64,000 nt of DNA from Stenocarpella maydis (taxonomy: Eukaryota > Ascomycota > Sordariomycetes > Diaporthales > Diaporthaceae), in NCBI GenBank assembly GCA_002270565.1, contig NQMI01000015.1:366192-430191 (forward strand). Reading direction: 5' to 3'. This document shows positions 10,419 through 21,873 of this stretch, piece by piece (within the stretch, counting starts at the first letter, position 1; every line of letters starts with the position of its first letter). A program made the translations under genes and the position numbers. The notes beneath the pieces were generated by a model. It was not told the DNA's origin. It did no database searches and saw only the letters and a program-made list of their open reading frames with translations.

Positions 10419-11273
10419 CTAGTAGTCCTTTTTTCTTCGTCGGCGACTCATAGTTGAGGTTGCAGTTGCAGTAACCGTAATTTTGGGGGGGATAAGGTAA
10501 GAACCATCAGGACTACATGTGACCCCGCCTTCATGGCGCACAAAACTCGACTTACATGCCTCCACCAAGTCTATTGAACGACTTCCAGAGCAAGAGAAAA
10601 CGCTCCTTAAAGCAACTTCCATCACCGACGAACCGCCTATGCCCATGCCGCGATCCACCGCTTCTTGTATAGCGTCAACTACCAACAAGTCGTAGTCATC
10701 ATTTATGTCGTGGAGTTCCTGGCCCCCGTATAGCTGATTGTTGTCACAGCGCTGCCCGTCATGTGGATCTTTGGTTGGGGTCACTGTAAGGATCGATGTA
10801 TCAGTTGTGGTTAACGACGAAACTTTTATGATTTCTATGGTGATGTAGGATGTTTCCGTTTCCGTTTGAATAGCAGTTTTGGTTACAGGTGGTAAAGTTT
10901 GGGTCAAGGCTGGTAAGGTTTGGGTCCTTGTTAAGGCCTTACCGGATATGCTCGTTGTAGTGGTAACTATGGATGTGACAATGGCCCCATTAGTGGAGCC
11001 CTGGGTTGATTTAGCCTTGCTGACAGCATAGAGGGCTATGAATATTGCCGCGAGAAGGCCAGAGAAAATAGACAGGACTGAACAGACCCAAGTGTATCGC
11101 CTGTACTTTCCAAACCTCTTATTTGATTCTTCGTCTTTCCTCACTTCTAATTGCTGTTGTTCGGCCCGTTCGACACGTGGGGTCTGTAGGGGTTGGTTGA
11201 AATCTTTAAAATGGGTATTGTCATAATTCTCCAAGCTACTGTGTTGTATTGGTAGGCTGTATATTGAACTCAT
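10419..11273 (-). CDS. Single-pass membrane protein with Thr/Ser-rich outer region (unknown function)
   Basis: Single exon, 284 residues. Residues 1-60 are polar and Gln/Glu/Lys-rich, ending in KYRRY. Residues 62-84 (WVCSVLSIFSGLLAAIFIALYAV) form one transmembrane segment. The positive residues before it put the N-terminus inside. Residues 90-170 are Thr/Ser-rich (e.g. TSIVTTTTSIS) with two near-identical units (ALTRTQTLPALTQTLPPVT), as in O-glycosylated surface proteins. The remainder has four spaced Cys residues and ends in a basic tail (SRRRRKKDY). I do not recognise a family. It resembles the many orphan type II membrane proteins of filamentous fungi. It sits at the edge of the AT-rich block. 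Confidence 0.65.
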   Translation of the reverse strand: MSSIYSLPIQHSSLENYDNTHFKDFNQPLQTPRVERAEQQQLEVRKDEESNKRFGKYRRYTWVCSVLSIFSGLLAAIFIALYAVSKAKSTQGSTNGAIVTSIVTTTTSISGKALTRTQTLPALTQTLPPVTKTAIQTETETSYITIEIIKVSSLTTTDTSILTVTPTKDPHDGQRCDNNQLYGGQELHDINDDYDLLVVDAIQEAVDRGMGIGGSSVMEVALRSVFSCSGSRSIDLVEACKSSFVRHEGGVTCSPDGSYLIPPKITVTATATSTMSRRRRKKDY

Positions 11274-13009
11274 CTTGTTTGTCGATGCCGTTGCACTGGA
11301 CGATGTTGCTACAGATGGTTGATGTTGCTGGAATGGGATGGTGTCAGAAAATGTGAAAATTGCGTGGAATAGATGTGCGGATTAAATGTTTAAATATTCC
11401 CAGTGATAAAGACTGGATTAGGACTATGAAAAAAGAATTCGCCAGTGACTGGAGATTGGGGGGGGGGGGTCGCAGTCACTCCAAAAGTGAGTCATCCAAT
11501 ACTCCTTGAGCAGCCAGTGACTCTTGTAGTACCGTGATTCGCAAGTTTTACAAAAACCCGGAATTCAATACCAATAACCAGCAGACAGTGGTCTGCTTGG
11601 AGTCTTACAAGTTAATAATTGATTTCCCCCTTTTCTTATTATTTGCCCTTAAGCTATCAATGTCCAGACAGAAGCAAAGGTTACAAAGGATTGGAGAGTT
11701 GACTGCTTTGGTACGGACATCACTGTTTTCATTTTGCTGGATTGGAGATAGCTTTAGTGCTTGAAAAACAGTGCAGAGGACATCAAAGTGCAGGGGCGGT
11801 CTTCATCTCCATGGCTACCATCTGAAAGCTGTACATTTTCTACATGCGCACTGGATGTGTGACTTGCAAAGTTAACGGCTTACAAGTCCGTTTGGCATCC
11901 GGCTGGATGGCGGCATGAGACCTTGCCCGACTACCATTTCATTTCTTGTTGGCCACAGAAGCTGGACTACTTTTTGGAAGCCACCCGTCTTCCTGCAAAG
12001 ACCACCCTCAAAAGTGTGATTATGACCAGTAGGCGATAAATACGTAGAGTGACGGCAGAAGCCATATCTGTGCTGACCCAAGGTAATATTTGCATTTTCT
12101 TTTCTGTAAGAGTCAACTAAGGGTGGAAAGCCAAAGGAAATCATTATTGCCTAGGATAATAACTGCAACTACTATAGATTATATCCTTAGTAGAACGAAT
12201 AGTTACATCATAAATATACTTCTTAATATGAAAGCTAAGAATAGGAAATAGTTAAAAATTATTATAATAATAACTAACAATAGCAATCGGAACATTAATA
12301 TACTTAATAGATCATTTAGAACTATTCTAATTTATTTTCTTACTCTCTTAAAGCCGAAACCATAATTGAGATTCCAGATATTTAAGAGAAAATATAGGCT
12401 AAGGGTAATTATTTCCGCTATATATTGCTTTTTTATAGCAACCATTTGACCTTCTGCAAACTATTGTTTGGTCAGAAGCTATCTTCCGTGCGATAATATT
12501 TTAAGTGTCAGACCGGGGTTAGACGGTCAACTCGTGCTGGCTCTCTCGACAAGCCGTCAAGCCTGACTTAGACCCATGAAGGTCAAAGCTCCTTGAAATT
12601 TAAACCACATCTCTCCAGTTCTGTGAGTTAGCTGGATTGTTTATAGAGCTATGTAAGCGTATGGCGGAGTAACAGAGGTATCGTATTGGCCTGACTATTT
12701 TCCGTATTTGTGGGTGCAAATGTCCGACTCGTTCATGAGATGACATTAGCTGCGATGAAATTATCTCCTAAGCGTGCAGCTTGCTCCTAGATCTAGATAG
12801 AAATCAGGCGTCCAAAGACGACTATGAAGGACACGATTCAGTCAACATGCTGGTTAATCTGCCAAACCCCACTGATCCAACGCCTTGAGCCACGCAAGTC
12901 GCTGATATTGAGTAATGCAGCATTCAATTTTGGCCGTGCCAGCTTGATCGTCTTGCGCGGGGGAAGAATGGATGGTGAGCCAAACAATTGCAGAGTGACT
13001 CTAACCTGC
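11274..13009. other. Transition into AT-rich DNA; no gene recognised
   Basis: 11459-11469 is a G homopolymer. Short ORFs at 11534-11764, 11872-12144 and 12824-13012 have no supporting motif. From about 12145 to 12480 the sequence is AT-rich with many TA steps, like a RIPed repeat remnant I could not name. It ends at the TA target site of the pogo-type element. Confidence 0.5.
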
Positions 13010-13011
13010 TA

Positions 13012-13190
13012 ACGTGGTTTACTACCAAGTGGAACGTATCACCAAGTGGAATACTTTTGCGATTTCCGCTAACTTCTGTCAACCCCAGCACCCCCCTAGG
13101 GCTAAATAATTAATAAAAGTTAGCACTAATTAGTGCCAACTGCACTTGAATACTCATTTTTAATTTATTTAATTAATTTAGAGGAGTTAG
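13012..13190 (+). repeat. Left terminal inverted repeat of the pogo element
   Basis: It matches the reverse complement of 23623-23784 along its whole length, including ACTTTTGCGATTTCCGCTAA and the GAGGAGTTAG inner edge. The left copy carries an extra 22-base duplication (ACCAAGTGG twice). The ends are much less mutated than the interior. Confidence 0.9.
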
Positions 13191-13318
13191 GGTGGGTATA
13201 GGAGGGCCTATAAGCATTAAGGTTTTAATAGGATAGTCCTTTTTAAGTACTAGTTGCATCTCTAATTTTTACATTATTCTTATAATAACCCACCTATTAA
13301 TATATTTAATACATTACC

Positions 13319-13807
13319 TCTGAGAATTTGTGCTATAAAATAGCATTCAGTTCAGCGTGTGTGTGTTTCGGCAGGGTCGCAGTATGGTGCTCTGAGGCGA
13401 ATTGGGACGATTGACAATGGTCTGGACAACTTTGTATTGAATTAAGTTGGGCTTCTGTAAGCCCTCCTTATATACCCTCCGACATCGTCTCACCCGCGGG
13501 CACGCTGCGGTAGGCTCTGGTGCAAGTTTGCAAATGCCGGAAAAATTCGCCCTTCCAACACACCATCTTTGGTTCCAAGCAACTAGCCAACCATAGCCCT
13601 AGCAATGCCCAAATTAAGTACATATAAACTTCAGAAATTAAGCTATCTAATGAACTAAGTTATATACTTTTTGGATAAGAAATAAGGGTAATGCAGAGGT
13701 CTAAATTGAGGTGCAAATGCAGACCAAAATAATCGACTCACGGCCACCAAACTCATCTTGCGTCGCGCACGAAGTGCCAACGCCCTGCTGAGCGGTTCCG
13801 TTTAACA
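13319..13807 (-). mobile_element. Solo LTR, young and un-RIPed, with TTACC target duplications
   Basis: On the minus strand it reads TGTTAAACGGAACCGC... to ...TTCTCAGA. It is flanked by TTACC at 13314-13318 and 13808-13812. It keeps normal GC content inside AT-rich RIPed DNA. It is nearly identical to the solo LTR at 45156-45803, except that the latter has an extra insertion. No internal retroelement sequence is present, so it formed by LTR-LTR recombination. Confidence 0.9.
13469..13475 (-). promoter_or_regulatory. TATA box of the solo LTR
   Basis: On the minus strand GGAGGGTATATAAGGAGGG lies inside the LTR in the position expected for the retroelement promoter. The same motif is in the second copy at 45650-45656. 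Confidence 0.5.
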
Positions 13808-13908
13808 TTACCATTTTATAATAATAATATATATCCTATATCTTCAGAGAGCAAAATACTTTTAGTAATCCAGATTATTTAAAAACTAAAAAAGAATAAT
13901 ATAAAACC

Positions 13909-14119
13909 TGTTGGATGGGTCACGTATTGCAATACGAGTGGGGTGTTGTTGTTATATTTCTCTCTGTCGAGTAGTGGGTGCAGTGGGCGTAGCCCGCCAG
14001 CCATCTCGGGTCTATATAGTGGGTGGTAGTTGCTTAGTAAGCAACTACACCCTCTGGCTACAGTATGGTGGCTGTAGCGATAGCCCACCAACGTGCTGTT
14101 GCACACTACTATTGCTATA
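13909..14119 (-). repeat. Copia LTR 1 (3' LTR)
   Basis: 211 bases, about 90% alike by eye to 20451-20674. It contains a short palindrome GTAGTTGCTTAGTAAGCAAC and ends TTGCTATA, where the unmutated end is TTGCTACA. Confidence 0.85.
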
Positions 14120-14173
14120 CTAGCAGTCTTTTCTTTTGCTAGCGTTCATCCTCCCCTCCTGAATTGTAAGAAA

Positions 14174-14270
14174 TAATCCCAGGCGAGGGGTTGAACCCAC
14201 GCTCTCATTATTATAACAGAAACAAAAGAATTGCTACATTCGCTACTAAAATCCCTGTATTGCCGTTATT
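14174..14270 (-). other. tRNA-like module (A-box and B-box) inside the copia element
   Basis: On the minus strand a B-box match GGTTCAACCCC (14187-14197) lies about 36 bases after an A-box-like TAGCGAATGTAG (14234-14245). The same arrangement occurs at 20705-20790, where a run of T follows as a pol III-type terminator. The T-arm and acceptor stem do not fold properly, so this is not called a tRNA gene. Confidence 0.35.
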
Positions 14271-15873
14271 TTTAGTTGTAGCAGCTCCTATTGCCAAGTT
14301 TGTTAAATATACCGTTGTGCTAAGTGCCTATTAAATATAGGCACCCGGAGAGGCCTAGCGTATTATAGCGGTCCCTGCTCCCTCTAGAAGCTAGGAGCCC
14401 GTAATTATATGGTCCGGCATAATATAGTGCTTTTCCTATATAAAATGTCTGCTTCCATTAACATATACTGCCTATTTATTGTCTTTAGTACTTAAGGGTT
14501 TTAAAAGAAATATATGATAAGGACTTATACTTCCTTCACCTATAGGCTATAGATTGAATAAAGATTTGCCTAGAACTAGAATAATAATTGCTTGGACTCC
14601 CTAGAACTAGAATAACAACTATTTAGCCTTCCGGACCCCTTCTCTCTCTTTACTAAGTGTTAATAATTGATTAAATTGGGTATAGTTCAGATCAGCTGCT
14701 AATCTAATAGCAGATATTAATGATAAGTTTTAATAATAACTTAATCTATAAAAGCCCTCTTCACCTGAGGCCATTTAGGGGAAGAACACTTAGTAAAGCC
14801 CTTTCCGTTAGAGGCTAATAGCAAGAGTTAGTAAGTATAGATGAGGTAGTAGTTGGGTTAGGTAGGGATTATAGTAGATGGTAATGAGTGGTATATTGGA
14901 GCTAACTTATTAACAAAATGCATAATAAAGCATGCAATATCCAACGCTACTCTTAGTAAGTATATAAAATATACATTAAGTAGGAATCAAGACTGCAAAA
15001 TCTTAACCAGGGATACTTAATATACACAGCTAGCAACTTAAGTGCTTATAGGATAGTAGTAACCCTCATCACCTAAACCCTTAATGCATAAACACCACTA
15101 TAAAAATCTTAGCTATAAGGTCTCACCCTTAGGATAGATTTAAACCATATACTAGCTAATTATACAGCTCCTTAGGGTAAGATATAAATAACTAGTTAAT
15201 AGGGATCTAAAGTTTTACTAGTTATTAGTACTGTATAATCCCTTTTTATATCTCAAGGTACTTATTAACTTTCATTCAGGGCTTAGGGTACTAGAAAGTA
15301 GTAATTCTTCCTTTATATAGGGCAGCATTAGTATTACATTAGTATATTACTAACTAAGTTACATTAGTTAGTCAATTGCCATTAAGTATGCTTTTACTGG
15401 GCAAGTCAGCACATAGCTATTCTTATAGCAATTATCATAATCCCTTATATGGTATTTAGGTAAAGGAAGGGGTCATTACCAACTAGCTACAGTCTATATA
15501 TCCTTCTACCTTAATAATAAGAGTATTATTATTAATGAGGCATTCTAGCGCCTTATTTAGTATACTCTTCATAAAGGCATCTACTAGGTTATAGTCCCTA
15601 GTAATCCACTAGATCTTATGGATCTTATGCTTCTTATATAACTGCCTTAATACCATTACATCAATCATCAGGCGTTTCTCTTTTATTATTTCTAGCTTAA
15701 CCAGATACTCATATAATGAGTATAAGTCTATATAGATAATAAGAGGGATCTCTAGTAGACTTAGGTGTTTAGTAACCTGGCGCAAAGTAGCTAATATTAT
15801 AATCCCTATATTAAAGCTATTAACTATACTATAAATCTTAGAAGTAAGTATACTGCATATAACCCTCTTATAC

Positions 15874-15874
15874 N
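15874..15874. other. Single ambiguous base (N) in the copia RT region
   Basis: An isolated N lies in RIPed repeat sequence and probably marks an assembly or polishing uncertainty. Confidence 0.9.
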
Positions 15875-18800
15875 GGCCTAGGTAATATTATAGAGTTCAA
15901 GATGTAGTCCCTTAGTTATTAAAGAAGGCATAAGAGCAAGAAAGAGTTAATAATTTATACGTTATACTATTAGTAATTATATAAGAATCTTATATTTTAT
16001 AAGATCCTTAAAGCCAGCTATAACCAGGTAGGACTTCTTATATAGCTTCTTAGTTTTACCCTTAATCTCCCTAATAATGTAAGATTTAAAGATCTATATT
16101 CCTTTATATTTCCTCTTATCAAACTGCTCAAACTAGAATACTCCTTAGCTAATTAGCTTAGATACTTCCCTATTATCTAACTCCTTAAAGGGGTCGCCTA
16201 GGGTAGTAATAATGCCATTTTAGTAGAGCTTTAGAGTAAGTTCATAATTCTTAATTTCACATTGGGTAAAAAATACATAGGCAATAATCTTATCTTCCAC
16301 CTTATTATTATTATTATTAGCAGTAGGATTATTATTATTATCATTTATAGTAATAACCGCCTTCTGCTTGCTCTTAGTTCCCCATAGCCGTCCTTATTAT
16401 CAAGGGACTACTAGGTTAGGGATAGCCGGTATGGGGTCTGGCTTAAAGCATACTAGCTCCTCAGGGATATTATCAGGGTTCAGTAAATCAATAAGTTCTT
16501 CTTTATCCCAATAGTATAGCTATATAAGGGTTAACTAGAAAATAATTAGTTCATTTAGTAGGTTAATTATCATATTATAGTTATTAATAGAGAGCAATTT
16601 ATATAAGCCTTATTACTTAGTCTTTTCTCACTATATGCATACTTTGCTCTAAAGTAGAAGGCTTAAAATTCCTAATATATCTAGGCCATTCCTTATACAT
16701 AATACTTTATTAATTTTACATACTGCATTAATTCTCCTAACTTCCTTTATCACCTTCTATACTGCCTTAGCTCTCCTTAGAGTAAATAGCATAAGGGCAG
16801 AGTCTTTCATTACATATAGGTATACTCTAAACACTAGGAGAGTTAGCATAAAGCCATCCAAGCCAACCATATTATTAACTACTACAAAGCTTATCTATAG
16901 TATAGCTTTCTTAATAAATATAGTTAATAACTCAGCATATAAGATATTAAAAGCCCTATATAAAGGAGCATAATATCGCTCTACTTTACTAATTAACTAA
17001 TATACTTCTATAGCTATCTATTTATATATAATCCCCATAATATATACTATGCTCTTAAACTTACTAGAAGTAAAGTTAGTCCCTACATTAGATATAAGGC
17101 GGTCTAGGGGACCTATATATATATTAATCTAGCAACTTTATAGGGCTTCCTATATATCTTTAATAGAAAGAGAAGGTAAGAATCATCCAGCTTAAAAGGA
17201 AGTAGCCAAATTAACAACATATAATACAAGAAGGCCTATTAAGTATATTACATTTATAATAACCTTATAGTTAAAGTCAATATCATTATAAAGATTAAAC
17301 TTAAATCTTTAAAGAATAAGAGAGTACATTTAGCAGTAATAATAGAACTTAGTAATAGCCTTTAATACTAAAGAATCAACATTATAGCCTATACCTATTA
17401 ATAGCCGGGAAAGATAATCTATAGATAGGTGCCTAAATTATCTATATAACTGCCATAATTTAACTTCTATAAGGAAGAGAATATAGGTATTATTATCCTT
17501 ATTAATATGTATAAGGAACCATAGGTATCCCTACTTCCAAATAATAGGAAATATCTTCTCATGCTGCTAATTTAGCTTATATTATATAATTTCATTAGTT
17601 ATATTTTGCATAAAGAGTAAGTACACATTCATATCTTGCATATATAAGAGGAAGGGGGTTACTATCTTCATTATGTAGAACATTAAGTTGCCAGCTACTA
17701 TATTAATTATAGTTGCTCCTATTAACTATAGTAGTTTTCCTGGTCTAAAGCGAACTAATGCTTCACCTGCATAAGACTTATCAAGAGCAATAGGTAATAG
17801 TTGCTATAGAGCAGTATATTAGTTGTACCCAGCAGTAGAATAGTTGGCTGCACTAGTATCCAGGAGGATCCCCTAGAAGTGCTAGCGCAAGTAGTTATCT
17901 ATTATAAAGACTTCCTTAATATCGCTAGCTTCCTCATTAGCTTTATTATTACCGCTACTAACATTATTCTCATTAATTATGGAGCTAGGGCCATCTTAGT
18001 CCTCCTTATTATTATTAATACTAAAGGTATAAAGGAAAGCTTAATCTACCAGCTATATATAGTTTTCTTAGGCTTTAGTATTACTAACAAATATACTAGT
18101 GCTCTCCTAATTATTACCCTTATAGTTAATGCCCTTATAGTTAATAAGGAATGCATGAAATTCATTATCTAAAGGGGGTTAGTCTATAGTGCTATATATA
18201 TTTATATATATGCCTTTAGCCCTTTAGCGCTCTTCAAAAGAGTAATTTAATAACTAGTATCCTTCCTTCTAGTAAATAAAGTATTTCTTCTTATATAGGG
18301 GACTATTTCTATTATTCCTTCTATAGGGGCGGTTGTATCCTCTAAAGAGCAGCTGGAAGTTATCTTAGGGATGGTAATTACCTTATCCCAGGGGATATTA
18401 CCCATGCATAGAGTTCCTTAGGTAGTTACCTCTATACTATTAGTTATTATTATACTAGCAGTTAAGATAGAACTAATTACTATTAAGGTACTGCTTGTGA
18501 TTTTATTCTTTATCCTCATTATAGTCACTATCCTATCTATTATTATTACCTTACCCTATAGTATATAACTAGGAGGGGCGTTAAGGCCCTAATGATATAG
18601 CGCAATAATAGAGCATATTACACACTTTATTGGTAGTAGCCGGGGCTATTAGCTTAATAAAGTAGAACTCAGGTATACTGCATATAGCACGGATGAGGTT
18701 ATTATATAGTAGTTTATCTCTTAGTGCTTCTTTATAGCTAAGTATTCAGGAGTATTGCTTTATATTTTTAATTAAGATTTCCACTATTTCTAATAAGGTT

Positions 18801-20450
18801 TTACCCTTATTCTTCTGCTATATTAATATAAAAGTAGTAGTATTTTATATTGTTAAATATACTTATTATCTGCTATCTATATTAAATTATTGCTTAAGTT
18901 TAGTATATACTATAGTAAAGGTATCCTTATCTATAATTAACTATATATAAAAATCCTTAGCTTTACCCTTTAATATTACGGGTAATACTGCCTGAAAGTA
19001 AGTTAGGTATAGATAGTTGTTTTTATAAATATTATAAAAGAAACGGATTTTATTATTAAGTATTTTATCTATTACTCTAATAAATTTCTTATTATTTAAA
19101 TAGTACTTAGCTATATTGGCAGATATGCCCTTCTCTAATAGTATAGTATATAGCTATTGCAAAGGGATTATAGCGTGCTTCTCATAAATAGCTCGGAATT
19201 CCTCCCACTTGAGTGGTAATCCATAGCTATTAGAAGTCTTATAGTTGTATATGCCCTATAGCTAACGGGATAGAGACTAAGATCTGAGTACAGCTGGGGC
19301 AGTAGGTTATAATATAGGTCTGTAGGTACTTAGGCCTATCCCTTTATTACTGCTTAGTACTGGTTGGCATTCCTCAAATAATAGACTATTATTAAAGGGG
19401 ATATAATTATAATATCTCTTCAATTATATTATCTATTAGTGCTAATATTATATAAATACTAGGGCTTTTAATAGGGAATCTGTCTCTAATAGTTCTATAA
19501 AGGCCTTTATATTATTATTAACTTATAGGTATATTCCCTTACTTTATAGTATTTCCTTAAGGGTAATAAGAATATTATAATGAATTACTCTAAATATTTA
19601 CTCTTTCTAATCCCTAAAGTTATCCTTAAAGTTAATATAGACTTTCTAGCCAGTATGCCTTATATATACTTAATAGTATGCTTGCATATAGGTATTAAGA
19701 TGGATTATATATGGTCTTGGGTTACTTAGAGTATCTGGATCCAGGTCTACCCCCCATAAACTAGGGTTAAGGCTCATCTTAGTGGTAGCCTCCCTGAGTG
19801 ATATATCCTCAATCATATCCAACAAGTTAATAGAGTTAAGACTAGTAGTAACTATTAGTATGGCTGTTAATACTGATAGCATAGGGGTGTTATCTTTATT
19901 ACGGGGGTTTATCATTATAATATACAGATTATATAGTTAATATATAGTATTATAGTAAAGAATAGGGGTGTGCTAGGGTAAAGTAGGGGTAAAAAAGATA
20001 GTAATAAGGGGTAGTAAGTATATAGGGGTAAGCTATTAGCAGGGGTAGTAAAGATGTGCCAGCTGGTAAGATTAACCTTAGCTGGTATAGCTAATTGCTA
20101 AGGGGATTGCTAGGGTAGTTGCCAATAGGTGCTAAAGTAGTAATATCTCCAGCATTATCTTCAAGAGTAGCCATAGGTTAGCAACATTATGCAGCCTCAC
20201 GCATTCCGCAGTTACTTTCTGATAATACTTAGGGCGTAATAAACACACGTGGAATGAAGGTAGAGTATAGCGTTATATATATAGAGCCCTCTTCTTCTTA
20301 TGATAAGTAGTAATGATATCGCTAAAGACTACCGGAGTGTCTTCAAGGAGTGATGCCGTTAGTACCGTTAGCATAGTCACTATTAAAGCAATAATGATCT
20401 ATCTCTTCAATCCTTGCTAATCTGTGGTCGCCCTTGCAACCACTGATTAG

Positions 20451-20674
20451 TGTTGGATAGGTCACATATTGCAATACGAGTGGGGTGTTATTGTTATATT
20501 TCTCTCTATCTTTCGAGTTGTGGGTGCAGTGGGTGCAGTGGGCATAGCCCGCCAGCTATCTCGGGTCTATATAGTGGGTGGTAGTTGCTTAGTAAGCAAC
20601 TACGCCCTCTGGCTACAGTACGGTGGCTGTAGCGATAGCTCACCAATGTGCTGTTACACACTACTATTGCCACA
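20451..20674 (-). repeat. Copia LTR 2
   Basis: 224 bases, starting TGTTGGATAG and ending TTGCCACA. It has one extra GTGGGTGCAGT unit compared with LTR 1, a small tandem duplication. Confidence 0.85.
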
Positions 20675-20797
20675 CTGGTAGTCTTTTCTTTTAAAAATCA
20701 TAGTAAAAAAAAATCCCAGGCGTGGGGTTGAACCCACACTCTCGCTATTATAATAAGAATAAAAGAATTACCATATTTATCATCAGAATCCCTATAT

Positions 20798-21750
20798 TGT
20801 AATGATCAAAGGGTTCCCGAGTACGCTAAACCTGGAAGATCAAGGGTTTATGTTCGGAATACGTTGTTAGGCGGTTGTTGAGCAATATTGTTAACTAACA
20901 ATAATCACTAGCTGTAAGGCTATCCAATGCTAGGATTGAATACTTAGATTGACGACTGAAGAGTCTGTTCTATGAAAACTATCTACTGTGGTGATGACTA
21001 TATCCGTATATATGTTCTGACTCTTTAGTGGCTTGCAGGCTTGCACGCCAAGCCATTGAGCCATTACATAAGGCTTGATACTTCATCCTTTGAGCGGGCT
21101 TATGTGGCTTATAATCAAGCATTGCAAGCCGGACCCTAACCCTAATAAGGTAGCGTTACTAATTGGATTAGGTAGGGCGCTCCTTTTGGGGGTTACTTCC
21201 CAACCTGCAGGATTGTCTTCTATAGTAGTTAGCCGCCAATGTGTATTGGTTCATAACACTATCTCCCTCCTTGCTTCTTTTATCCTTAAAAGTGTTCTAT
21301 AAGTTATTTTCATTCGTTAGTGCCTCTATTTATACCTTCTTAATCCGTTATATTATCTAGACTTAAGGATTACTAGGTTTTTAAATTATCTTATTATTCC
21401 AGGAAGGTTAAGTAACATAATTCCTTACTATTTACCATTCTGCAGAATACTATTATCATGCAGCCTTATTCTTCTTATAAGGCATAGGGCATTAAGAGTT
21501 GCAAGGTCTTAAAGAAGGCCTCTAGTTATTATACTAAGTGCATTCAGTAGTAGTAGTTAAAGTATAATATCCTAGAACTAAATAACTCTAAGGACCTTTT
21601 ATATATCTCAGCTTAGCACTAAAAACTAGAGGATAAGATTAAAGAGTTAGAGGAGAAGCTCCTTTATTTACGTAAGCAGAAGTATATATGGTGTAAGCAG
21701 ATATCTTAGGCTATCCATTAGGGTTTATTAAATTTGGATGAGTTAGATCA
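20798..21750 (+). mobile_element. Ty3/gypsy fragment: LTR plus adjoining antisense-ORF region
   Basis: 20798-21258 is a complete LTR (TGTAATGATCAAAGGG... to ...TTCATAACA) of the family also found at 50593, 52056 and 59432. 21259-21750 continues with the region that follows the LTR in those copies. It includes a plus-strand coding relic reading IKELEEKLLYLRKQKYIW and LNLDELD. It interrupts a copia copy and stops abruptly at the N at 21751. Confidence 0.8.
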
Positions 21751-21751
21751 N
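21751..21751. other. Single N at a repeat junction
   Basis: Left of it is gypsy sequence; directly right of it is the middle of a copia LTR. Homology changes exactly at the N. Confidence 0.9.
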
Positions 21752-21868
21752 ATCTCGGGTCTATATAGTGGGTGGTAGTTGCTTAGTAAGCAACTACACC
21801 CTCTGGCTACAGTATGGTGGCTGTAGCGATAGCCCACCAACGTGCTGTTGCACACTACTATTGCTACA
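21752..21868 (-). repeat. Copia LTR 3, partial (outer right end)
   Basis: It matches the last 117 bases of LTR 1 and ends with the intact TTGCTACA before the AAACC target duplication. Confidence 0.85.
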
Positions 21869-21873
21869 AAACC

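Larger units (their letters stand above)
13909..21868 (-). mobile_element. Ty1/copia retrotransposon block, RIPed, with AAACC target duplications
   Basis: It is flanked by AAACC at 13904-13908 and 21869-21873. LTR copies lie at 13909-14119, 20451-20674 and (partial) 21752-21868, each starting TGTTGGAT or ending TTGCTACA. Coding is on the minus strand. About 15530-15690 translates to a copia RNase H (EKRLMIDVMVLRQLYKK, then VDAFMKS). About 15900-16300 matches copia reverse transcriptase (FKSYIIREIKGK, then KKSYLVIAGF). Stops are of RIP type. A polypurine tract (AAAAGAAAAGACTGCTAG) abuts the left LTR, which is therefore the 3' LTR. A primer-binding-like site (TGGTTGCAAGGGC on the minus strand, 20430-20442) follows the right one. 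After the middle LTR, 20675-20797 repeats the 3' end of the internal region, which suggests a tandem copy. Confidence 0.85.

Noticed and set aside
12824..13012. 62-codon ORF just left of the pogo element
   Set aside because: Too short, no motif, and ends at the element border.
14187..14245. A true tRNA gene on the minus strand
   Set aside because: A- and B-box-like blocks are present but the T stem and acceptor stem do not pair, and it repeats within copia copies.
17879..18172. 97-codon hydrophobic ORF that looks like a membrane protein
   Set aside because: It lies antisense inside the RIPed copia element; AT-rich sequence makes Ile/Leu/Tyr-rich frames by chance.
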